DNA of 64,000 bases from Arenicola marina. Lineage: Eukaryota; Annelida; Polychaeta; Arenicolidae. The notes below the pieces were generated by a model that was given only the letters and a program-made list of their open reading frames with translations, was not told where the DNA came from and did not search any database. A program made the translations under genes and the position numbers. The stretch is from positions 30,379,639 to 30,443,638 of the forward strand of contig OZ025263.1 in NCBI GenBank assembly GCA_964019135.1. Reading direction: 5' to 3'. Shown here piece by piece: positions 38,401 through 43,942 of the stretch. Within the stretch, counting starts at the first letter, position 1. The number at the start of each line of letters is the position of its first letter.

Positions 38401-39830
38401 TCACTTCACATGTATAATTTATATATTTACTTTGTCTGCATGTATATTAAGGTTCAGGGTAATTCACCAATGTAATTCGGGTACGCATCCTGCATCATTT
38501 ATTGCATACAAAATTCAAAAATGCCACATTTCATTAAGCTGTGAGGGGACATGGGGATGCATCATCAATATATATGAACAGCTGGGTGTGAGAGGGGTTT
38601 CTCTATTCACAATTAGAGCCTGAAGTCATATAGGAATAAATTGGCCATGATGACCTAAGCATGCTAGGGTCAGCTGTTCCTGGGCTCGCGCTAGGATATT
38701 TTTTTCATTAGCCAATTTGGCTAATTCAGTGGAAAAACATTAGCCAAAATTAGCCAAATACATCTTTGAGGATTTTCTGGTTCCATTTGTTGAAAAAAAC
38801 ATGAATAAAATGTGTTTGTAGTTGAAATTTTATATTCGCCATTTTGGCGAGTGTCCAGGAAGTTCTTATCGCCAAATCCCGAATTTTCTCGCCAAATGGC
38901 TATTGGCGAATGCTAACGCGAGCCCAGTGTTCATAATGCAATATATGTTAGAAATTATAAGTAACTAGGTCTAGGTACTAACTATCCAAAATTATTTTAT
39001 ATGTAATTATATAAGGTAGGATTTTCCTTCAATTGAAATAGCATACAGACTACGCAATGATGTCCCATTATTTTTCAGGTATCCCATAATTTTAAGGACA
39101 TTGGCATACCTGCTCTAGTTTCGATCTACAGTTTATAATAGGGCGATGTTAAAAACAGTGGTATATATGGATGGAGTACCCTAATGGAACGTATATCAGG
39201 TCCCAAACTTGCTGCACTGTTACCAAAGGCGAGAGCAATTTGTATTATACAATGTTACATGATGGAGCTAAGTGTATGTGAAACTGAAATTCCAGAGCCT
39301 ATAGCATAGCCCTAGTAAAGTAGCAGCGGTCCAGGCACAGCACAGACACAGTGACAAGACACTTGTCACTTGACAAGTCAATATCTATTTACACTCACCG
39401 ACTTACAAGGGCCAGGGTCACACAAATTGCAGTTTTAAGTTTAACCTCCGAGTTAGAACTTCAGATTATTCTAACGTTCCACTACAACCACTCTTGAATA
39501 TGCTACGGTTGGCATGGTTAGAGCTCCGTAGTACGTTGTTCAATAACAAGGAAGGAGCTTAGTTTAAACGTGCAAACCGGGGATTTGTATCTGCAGATTA
39601 TAGGCCCATCTGTGCAGAGACGGCCGTTTACAAACTGACCCACACTGATTATGTTCTTACCAAGGATCGAACTCGTGAATAATGCTCTCAAAGCGAATAA
39701 CTGCAAAGAGGCGAGAACTGAACCCTGCGAGCCATGCTAGCGTCAAGACGAAGAAGATGATCAGGCTTTTCCAACCGCCTGGATTTGACAGGGCGGTGCG
39801 AATGTGATCTGCCCTCCCGGTGTCCGCCAT
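8320..39830 (-). CDS. STT3B: dolichyl-diphosphooligosaccharide-protein glycosyltransferase catalytic subunit STT3B
   Basis: STT3B transfers the dolichol-linked glycan to asparagine in N-X-S/T sites in the ER lumen, as catalytic subunit of the OST complex. Seventeen exons join at GT-AG junctions into 777 residues plus stop. Visible landmarks are the EL1 metal-binding motif HEFDPW (D55), the second acidic motif GSYDNEG (D173, E175), the SVSE loop before HQPTTW (354-357), WWDYG (550-554), the sequon cluster DNNTWNNS (568-575), the DK motif DINKFLWM (617-624) and a lysine-rich tail. The N-terminal half is the multi-spanning membrane domain. The family normally has 13 membrane segments and human STT3B has 826 residues with a longer N-terminus. 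[20 protein letters not shown] and the long TM12-TM13 linker favour STT3B over STT3A. An in-frame TGA two codons before the ATG and A at -3 fix the start. The 3' half is packed with minisatellites at splice sites. Confidence 0.95.
8708..8876. repeat. 70-bp snap-back inverted repeat in STT3B intron 17
   Basis: The arms 8,708-8,777 and 8,807-8,876 are reverse complements with about two mismatches, separated by 29 bases. Both arms contain TTCGAACCGTTTCATCTGG near their outer ends. The structure lies within the transcribed intron of STT3B. Confidence 0.92.
8865..8925 (-). mobile_element. tRNA-derived SINE head (fragment)
   Basis: Read on the minus strand, TAGCTCAGTTAG (8,899-8,910) is an A-box and GGTTCGAACC (8,869-8,878) a B-box at tRNA-like spacing. 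The body continues into one arm of the adjacent hairpin, suggesting two SINE copies in opposite orientation. Confidence 0.6.
8938..9264. repeat. 34-bp minisatellite spanning the exon 17 donor, about 10 copies
   Basis: In the sense (minus) direction each unit reads through AAAAGGTCAGTCAATGGG. The copy at 9,264 provides the true donor AAG|GTCAGT of exon 17. Most of the distal copies keep AAG-GTCAGT. Units vary between about 23 and 35 bp. Confidence 0.9.
9265..9465 (-). CDS. STT3B: STT3B coding exon 17
   Basis: Acceptor CCTCCAG|CTTGAC, donor AAAAAG|GTCAGT. It encodes [20 protein letters not shown] through [17 protein letters not shown] and a basic stretch. Both splice junctions belong to minisatellites that run outward from the exon. 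Confidence 0.95.
9450..9975. repeat. about 69-bp degenerate minisatellite spanning the exon 17 acceptor, about 9 copies
   Basis: In sense direction the unit contains TACGTTCCTCCAGCTTGACT, which is the end of intron 16 and the first codons of exon 17. About five of the distal copies keep the CAG. The remainder of the unit is intron sequence rich in GGTCAAAGGT-type motifs on the + strand. Confidence 0.85.
10447..10560 (-). CDS. STT3B: STT3B coding exon 16
   Basis: Acceptor GTTGCAG|GAGTC, donor CTACAG|GTACAA. It encodes [20 protein letters not shown] and [18 protein letters not shown], a luminal-domain segment nearly identical to human. Confidence 0.96.
10564..10692. repeat. 52-bp tandem repeat abutting the exon 16 acceptor
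   Basis: CAACAAACACACGCCGCGTC recurs at 10,564, 10,616 and 10,668. The first copy begins three bases upstream of exon 16 and supplies its pyrimidine tract. A weaker partial copy (AGCTCATGTATTGCTCACGC) lies near 10,843. Confidence 0.85.
10905..11530. repeat. about 65-bp minisatellite spanning the exon 15 donor, about 10 copies
   Basis: In sense direction the unit joins the last codons of exon 15 (EHPKDIR) to GTGAGTGGTGGGGATCATTC and a purine-rich stretch. The exon-proximal copy at 11,506 is the real donor. Nine decoys follow at intervals of about 65 bp, nearly all with CGG|GTGAGT intact. Distal copies drift to HPNDIR. Confidence 0.95.
11507..11680 (-). CDS. STT3B: STT3B coding exon 15
   Basis: Acceptor TGGCAG|GTGGGC, donor CCGG|GTGAGT. 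It encodes [40 protein letters not shown] and [18 protein letters not shown], including the DK motif. The exon 3' end and donor are repeated ten times downstream, and a 34-bp array abuts the acceptor. Confidence 0.97.
11683..13140. repeat. 34-bp minisatellite abutting the exon 15 acceptor, more than 40 copies
   Basis: The + strand unit is GGTTATATATCACATCAGGG followed by TACACATCACACCA. The array fills most of intron 14 and ends within a few bases of the exon 15 acceptor, so it must supply that acceptor's upstream signals. Looser AAATAGGTTATATATGTATA units trail to about 13,190. Confidence 0.97.
13506..13677 (-). CDS. STT3B: STT3B coding exon 14 (WWDYG active-site motif)
   Basis: Acceptor CTGCAG|CACC, donor GCTCTG|GTGAGT. 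It encodes [20 protein letters not shown], then [20 protein letters not shown] and [17 protein letters not shown] recognises the +2 Ser/Thr of the acceptor sequon. Two sequons in DNNTWNNS match the self-glycosylated region of eukaryotic STT3. Confidence 0.98.
13940..14040 (-). mobile_element. SINE fragment, same family as the copy at 32.3 kb
   Basis: GTCACCGGGGTAATCCAGTA and CTCTTTGCGAAGAACATGGG with TTTATCCTGC and CCACAC match the body of the better preserved element at 32,304-32,567. Neither end is clear. Confidence 0.6.
14366..14800 (-). mobile_element. SINE-like dispersed repeat
   Basis: The segment 14,366-14,505 recurs at 19,455-19,597 with about 95% identity by eye. The other end, near 14,750-14,795, reads on the minus strand like a tRNA-related promoter (AGCGCACTCTAC). 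The family assignment is tentative. Confidence 0.5.
15295..19318. repeat. 45-bp minisatellite, about 89 copies, 4.0 kb
   Basis: The unit is CCTAACATTGCTGATAAATA followed by CAGGACACTAGCTCCAGGGT and GAACG. It fills much of intron 13. Because 45 is a multiple of three, the minus strand stays open for 1,340 codons (repeat [15 protein letters not shown]). Part of the array has a higher-order period of 990 bp (22 units): 17,401-17,970 is nearly identical to 18,391-18,960. Confidence 0.98.
19455..19597. repeat. second copy of the dispersed repeat at 14,366-14,505
   Basis: It shares TGCCTGTACAGCCATCAGGA and the following 110 bases with the first copy, in the same orientation. The two copies flank the 45-bp array. 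Confidence 0.85.
19780..20025. repeat. 24-bp minisatellite, about 10 copies
   Basis: The unit is TCTCTGTAGGTCATATCGCT followed by ATAA. One copy has CGCTG for CTCTG. It lies in intron 13 of STT3B. Confidence 0.95.
20212..22815. repeat. about 68-bp minisatellite spanning the exon 13 donor, about 38 copies
   Basis: In sense direction each unit carries CCCCCTCTCTCCAG, then 36 nt encoding [12 protein letters not shown], then GTAAGTGTCACC. The copy at 22,770 is the real exon 13 end. Length varies with the G/C run (about 65-74 bp), and some units have CAGCAG in place of CAG. The donor GTAAGT is intact in nearly every copy. Confidence 0.98.
22770..22954 (-). CDS. STT3B: STT3B coding exon 13
   Basis: Acceptor CACCAG|GTTGG, donor GACGG|GTAAGT. 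It encodes a lysine-rich linker ([20 protein letters not shown]), TM13 and the start of the luminal domain ([12 protein letters not shown]). The last 38 nt and the donor are amplified into a 2.6-kb tandem array; the copy at 22,770 is the one fused to the rest of the exon. Confidence 0.96.
23800..24090 (+). mobile_element. tRNA-derived SINE, same family as the copy at 32.3 kb
   Basis: On the + strand it has a B-box-like GGTTCGAGCCCC near 23,912, the body segment with GGGGACATGGCTTCACTC and the 3' end GCGTCCTGAATATACAGCCA. The 5' head is diverged. It lies in intron 12/13 of STT3B. Confidence 0.7.
26644..26796 (-). CDS. STT3B: STT3B candidate cassette exon 12 (51 codons, phase 0-0)
   Basis: Between a CCCCAG acceptor and a GAG|GTACCT donor, 153 nt stay open in the frame that both neighbouring exons require. 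The peptide begins [20 protein letters not shown], is lysine-rich, has a run of six glutamines and ends [10 protein letters not shown]. That ending resembles DDRPKEEG in the next exon. It would sit in the cytosolic TM12-TM13 linker, where human STT3B has extra acidic and basic sequence. Skipping it also gives an open frame, so it may be alternative. Both splice sites are weaker than those of the other exons. Confidence 0.5.
28060..28700. repeat. purine-rich tract and 44-bp minisatellite in the intron after STT3B exon 11
   Basis: GA-rich simple sequence (28,060-28,280) passes into units of the type GATGGAGAGATACAGATAGG followed by AAAACTTACAGGCACAGAGATAGA. There are about six recognisable units from 28,400 to 28,700. 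Confidence 0.85.
28781..28977 (-). CDS. STT3B: STT3B coding exon 11
   Basis: Acceptor CTTCACAG|TCTTG, donor GACAAG|GTGAGT. It encodes [20 protein letters not shown] through [14 protein letters not shown], then a charged cytosolic linker ending NDKYYDK. Its acceptor and first codons are repeated about 14 times upstream (28,960-29,640). Confidence 0.96.
28960..29640. repeat. minisatellite spanning the exon 11 acceptor, about 14 copies
   Basis: In sense direction units read CTCTCTCCACAG followed by TCCTGCTGTACGCCATAAC. This is the intron end plus the first codons of exon 11 (LLYAI). The copy at 28,977 is the true acceptor. Unit length varies from about 36 to 60 bp. Confidence 0.93.
29781..29984 (-). 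CDS. STT3B: STT3B coding exon 10
   Basis: Acceptor TTTCAG|GCTTC, donor CTTCA|GTGAGT. It encodes [20 protein letters not shown], then [16 protein letters not shown] and [18 protein letters not shown]. The SVSE tetrad (354-357) is the eukaryotic form of the substrate-binding motif of the flexible EL5 loop. Confidence 0.97.
30470..31262. repeat. 27-bp minisatellite, about 29 copies
   Basis: The unit is CTCATGTATCTGGGGAGCTA followed by TGTGTAT. It fills much of intron 9, ends about 40 bases from the exon 9 donor and includes no splice site. The period of 27 leaves open frames (CISCIWGAM) on the + strand that I regard as accidental. Confidence 0.95.
31304..31450 (-). CDS. STT3B: STT3B coding exon 9
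   Basis: Acceptor TTACAG|GTGTG, donor GCCG|GTAAGG. It encodes [20 protein letters not shown] and on to VVGLTYA. A 27-bp minisatellite ends about 40 bases beyond the donor but does not include it. Confidence 0.94.
31780..31878 (-). CDS. STT3B: STT3B coding exon 8
   Basis: Acceptor TTTGCAG|CCTAC, donor GCTG|GTAAGA. It encodes [20 protein letters not shown] and [12 protein letters not shown]; the [19 protein letters not shown] string is nearly identical in human STT3B. Confidence 0.96.
32304..32567 (-). mobile_element. full-length tRNA-derived SINE in STT3B intron 7
   Basis: On the minus strand it starts with a tRNA-like head (GTAGCTCAGTGGGTTGGAGC, A-box) and has a B-box-like GGTTCGCGCCCC. It ends in CCTGAATATACAACGAACCA and an AACC-type tail. 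It is flanked by a 15-bp target-site duplication, CCCGT[C/G]ACTGATCAG, at 32,289-32,303 and 32,568-32,582, with one mismatch. The length is about 264 bp. Confidence 0.9.
32629..32728 (-). CDS. STT3B: STT3B coding exon 7
   Basis: Acceptor TTTAAG|GTATCG (a weaker AAG acceptor), donor GTCG|GTGAGT. It encodes [20 protein letters not shown] and [13 protein letters not shown]. Confidence 0.94.
33060..33125 (-). CDS. STT3B: STT3B coding exon 6
   Basis: A 66-nt exon with acceptor TTTCAG|ATA and donor TATATG|GTAAGA. It encodes [20 protein letters not shown] and YM, in register with human VKSVKTGSVFWTMCCCLSYF. Confidence 0.93.
33579..33667 (-). CDS. STT3B: STT3B coding exon 5
   Basis: Acceptor TTTCAG|TCCC, donor TATGG|GTAAGT. 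It encodes [20 protein letters not shown] and [10 protein letters not shown]173 and E175 of SYDNEG correspond to the second catalytic acidic motif of STT3. Confidence 0.95.
34057..34145 (-). CDS. STT3B: STT3B coding exon 4
   Basis: Acceptor TTTTAG|TGGT, donor CATTG|GTAAGT. It encodes [20 protein letters not shown] and then LFAACFIAI, a membrane segment. Confidence 0.95.
34472..34581 (-). CDS. STT3B: STT3B coding exon 3
   Basis: Acceptor GGCAG|GTCTAC, donor TTCAG|GTAGGT. It encodes [20 protein letters not shown] and then [16 protein letters not shown], ending inside a serine codon. It matches the human segment VYPGLMITAGLIHWILNTLN. Confidence 0.95.
34680..34765 (-). mobile_element. SINE fragment, same family
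   Basis: GGTTGTAAAGTAAGGACGCT and TCATATCGCGTCAACG match the 3' part of the element at 32.3 kb. The rest is missing. Confidence 0.6.
35772..35880 (-). CDS. STT3B: STT3B coding exon 2
   Basis: Acceptor TTTCAG|GTTC, donor AACT|GTAAGT. It encodes [20 protein letters not shown] and then [16 protein letters not shown], a segment conserved in STT3 proteins just after the first luminal motif. Confidence 0.95.
38680..38927. mobile_element. MITE-like element in STT3B intron 1
   Basis: It is 248 bp with terminal inverted repeats CTGGGCTCGCG[C/T]TAG and a matching 5-bp direct repeat TGTTC on both sides (38,675-38,679 and 38,928-38,932). The interior has short internal inverted motifs such as TTAGCCAA and TTGGCGAA. 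It has no coding capacity. Confidence 0.75.
39661..39830 (-). CDS. STT3B: STT3B coding exon 1
   Basis: It starts [20 protein letters not shown], continues with TM1 and ends in HEFDPW, the first catalytic acidic motif. The tryptophan codon is split TG|G. The donor is CCTTG|GTAAGA. An in-frame TGA at 39,834-39,836 lies just before the start codon. Confidence 0.95.
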
Positions 39831-39900
39831 GTTTCACAGCAGTCTGATCAACGCTCGCCACGTTTTTTGGGTTTAGCCAATCAGGGAGCGGCAAACTGGG
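39831..39900 (-). promoter_or_regulatory. STT3B: STT3B 5' UTR and proximal promoter region
   Basis: Directly upstream of the ATG lie an in-frame stop codon and, at about 39,872-39,880, AGCCAATCAG, a CCAAT-box-like element. No TATA box is visible, which fits a housekeeping gene. The transcription start itself cannot be placed. Confidence 0.4.
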
Positions 39901-42900
39901 CCAAATTGTTTGAACCTTCGACCTATCAATGTCACTTCCCGCTTGCTATCGCAGGCTTCGTTCGCTAGATGGCACTGCGAGTGAAGTGGTTGAACTCGAA
40001 CTTGTCCCGCTGGTTTTGTTTCGATGGATCACTTTAAGTTTATTCAACACATTATCGGCCACAGCAACGTTGTGTATGTATTATAAAAGAGTAGACCAAA
40101 TGTGTACGAAAGCTATATCTGAACAGCATTTCGCTGACGTGTAAAATTCGAGCATTTTCCTTGAGATCAAATGAGAACGGTAGCCTACGTGCTTCCACAT
40201 TATGAAAAGTTTGATATGGGGTGTAAGTGGGGGTGAAGTTCAAACCCTCAAGACACCATAAGGGAGAGTCAAAATATAGTTCCGAGTTTAAATTTTCATC
40301 GGAGTTTACAGTACATATATTTAAGCTTATGCATATAATTTTAACCGTTGGAAAAACAAAAATAAATATTATGCGCGAAGCAGACAGGTTTTGGACTGAA
40401 CCAATGTCCGGAAAAAATATAAATTTGCATCCACGGGAAATCCCCAATTATCCGAACGCCAGAGGAAGACTGCCGCATTCGCCGTGTTCGACCGGGGGGT
40501 TTGGGGACGTTATGATTTAGCACACTATTAACCGTATTAAAGATACACGTGTTCGACCCGCCCGCCCCCCACCGCAAGGTCGCACACACCATCCAGTTCT
40601 GTTACATATGTAAGCGGCTACATATAGTCCAGAGACTAGACCCCGGTTATAGTTCCATGCTTGATAGCTTCTTATATCTCCGCGAACAATGATAAATGTT
40701 TGTTAAAAAAGTAATATACTATGTTTATCATTTAATATCATTTAAAAGGGAAGTGCGGAGAACAGACGGTGCACAGTGGGTAAATAACCTGTATTTATAT
40801 GTATACATTGAATAAAACTTTATCTTACCTTAAATTTACACAGTGTCAATGAGAGTAAAGTTCCTGCCAATAACCCGACACACTGCCATCTTATGTTGAA
40901 TTTGACATTCAATGGTCTCGTTCCGCACAATAAGACGCAAAGAGTTTACAATGAAGCCTATCATGATAGAGATATGCCTATGCATATGATATATATTTGT
41001 AACGAAATAGAAACAATTAATTTGTTATGGGATCCTTAAAATGGTTAACGCATTAAATACTTTAAACCAGTCGACGTTTCACTCCTTAACATATCCCTAG
41101 CTGATTCGCATAATGCGATCATCGAGTCGCATATCGAAGGAAGGCAGACCATTTCAGCCTCAGCAAAGCCCACCACCACGGCCATGTTGTCATGCAATCA
41201 CCACCTTTCACAACATCTCGAGCCAACAGAGAGCATTGCCATTGCTATGTGATTAAATAACCTGGACTGGGTTTGGTGGGGGGGGGAGGGGGGGGGGCGA
41301 TTGGGCAAGATTGCAAATATATATACAGAGACAACTTAATGCTCAAACATCTGTTTCGTGGCCGCCAACGGGATCCAGGTAAGCTATGTCATTTGATAGC
41401 TGTTGATTATTTTGGCTCTGCACCTCACGGAATCTGAAGGCCGAGATACGATGCATGAGAACAGTCTGAGAGTGGTGGGGTTGGGGGATCACGGATGCAC
41501 GCACACCTGTCATAGAAAATGACGCCTGCGCTGCATGTTAAATGCAGGGACGTAATGTATAATTATCTTGCATTTCCTTGCCGAATTCCGTAATTTGTCT
41601 GATGAAAGGCTGCCGTCTAGACGGCGAGCCAGTTAAAGTTACCCACGTGCACTTATGACTAAGATTGTGTTAATTTTATTGCGCTCTGACTCATATACGT
41701 AATACATAGATACAACTATACAGTTCCACGTCAAGCCTGCTGAATTGGGCTATATTGGGCTATATTGGGCTATAAAATTGATAAAAAGCATGGACAGTTT
41801 GGAAACAAATGTGATACCTCCTCCGCATCCATTCGAAAATTATCCCCCCATTCCCACATATGTAATGTCAAATTTAATCACTAGTCAGTGATATAAAACG
41901 CGTTGAATTGCTTCAACGTCATAAAGTACAGCGATTGTGACCAAGAAATGTAACCCCACTTAATCCTGATATAATGTTTTACAAATCCATGTTATGGCGA
42001 ACTTAGGGGTTGGGGTAATGGGCGGGGGATCTAAATTAAGATTTCTATTCCAATTGAACCTATTCCGCTTAAATACTAATCACACTGTCAATAATATACC
42101 CCTTTACATTTTAGGGCTTGCTAAGAATATTATTTGATGACTAAAACACTGACGTCTTACATTTTTTCATGTCTTATGCCGACTGAGTCCTGGCTAATTA
42201 CATTGATTGGTTTGTGATTGCGGATAATCAATTATACTGTGTTTTTTTTAATCTCTAATCGTGAACTATATGCATTGGGGTTTACTTCTCGCGGTCTTGC
42301 ATTAACCATGCTGGACAACAACAATGTATCAATCCTAGGCACACACGCGTTTGAACCACGCGACGACCTAACCAGCATATATATCGGCATCTATAAACAT
42401 ACACTGACTACAAACAGCGTTCTGCGTGGAAAGCTACGCGATGCTCAATTATAGGAGACATATAAAACTGAGCGGTGGGAAGTCGAAAGACCCCAATGTA
42501 CTGGCCGTAGACGGCGTATTACACCTGCGTCTAATACGTCCATGGCCGATCTTTTTTAAACTGGATATTGGCAGAAGTAAGGCAATGCCCATCTTGTTGT
42601 AACTTAGGAAAAATGTAACCGGCATCAACTGGAGCTTCAAAGCCGGTCTGCAATAGAAGGTCACTCACGGCGTGCACTGACTCCTTGGAGGCAGATATCG
42701 ACATCTGGATCGCCTCAGATACATCGGGATGTATCCCGGGCAATTGGGCCCCGGATCACGCTGCGCCCTGAGCCGGGATCCGGAATTCGTCAACAACTGG
42801 AACTGGTTTATAGACTGAGTTGCCTTTTTGCCAACATACACCAGCTGTCGTAGATCCCAGTATATACATATATATATATAAGTCCAAGTAACCAATTTTC

Positions 42901-43640
42901 CGATTCACCACGTCTTAAAAGAGAAAAAAAACAACCCGTCGTTATGTCAAGATCGAGGGTTGGGTTGGGAGGGAATTACTTAAATTGATTATTTTTTAGC
43001 TGTGATTGGATTGGGAAAGTAATTGTTCGTCCCCGGTTGTTGTTCCGTTCCGCTCGCTGTGGGTGTGCCGGCCCATGAGCTTTACCACATGCATATGCAT
43101 AATTTAAACCAGTCTTAAAGCCACATATACACCACTCTAGCTGAACTATATAATAATGACCTTCATTAATGTCATCGATATCTTCGCTTATATTGTACGT
43201 CATTGGGAGGGGGCGCGATGCCCGGAGGGGGAGGGGGGGGGTAACTAGAGGTGCCTCTGCATGGGAGCCCCAAAATCGTATCCAGCCAAATACCAAAAAC
43301 TGAGATGTGTAAAATTAGGGCCCATCCAAGTACCAACGGAGAAAGCTGCACGACTTTGGCAGAATCTATTATGACGAAATTCCTTAGGATTGGCCCTTTT
43401 CCAGCTTGGAAATTGAGCGGATCCAGAGGCGTACCAACCGCATAGTATATAATGTAAGACCGATTGGCGTACAAAATGCACGAAAAAGACCTTTTCAGCG
43501 GCACGTCCCCAGCAGTAGTCAATTACCTTCAGTTAATTTATATCCCCACCGGGGGTTAGGGGGGGGGGGGGTGGGCGACGAAGGCGGCGATTTCAAGTAA
43601 AGTTTATTCTGTGGCGACACGTTAGCATTTGAAACCATCT
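39900..43640. other. upstream of STT3B, no gene recognised
   Basis: Mostly AT-rich unique sequence. A G run lies at 41,277-41,300 and a short tandem TTGGGCTATA repeat at about 41,744-41,775. Short open frames here look accidental. Confidence 0.5.
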
Positions 43641-43647
43641 TACTGTG

Positions 43648-43942
43648 TTAAGCCCTGTCCAGACAACACGATTTGACCCATAGATCACGCTTATGGGCCA
43701 TGACCTATTGACAAACCCATAGACTATCATATGACCCACAGGGTTTTGGTAATAAGGATGGGACCAATGGGATAATCTCACGATGCATACAGTGATGTCT
43801 CACGGGTAAAAAAAAAACTCAGCAAAGGCCTATGGGACAAACCTATGGGACAGACCTATGGGACAGACCTATGGGACAGACCTATATGGCAGACCTATCG
43901 GACAGACCTATGGGAAAAAACGACCATCTGGACAAGGCTTTA
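43648..43942. mobile_element. MITE with internal tandem repeat
   Basis: Terminal inverted repeats are TTAAGCCCTGTCCAGA and the complement of CTGGACAAGGCTTTA. Inside, GACAGACCTATGG-type units of about 15 bp recur six or seven times (43,835-43,915). There is no open frame, so the element would depend on an enzyme made elsewhere. Confidence 0.7.
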
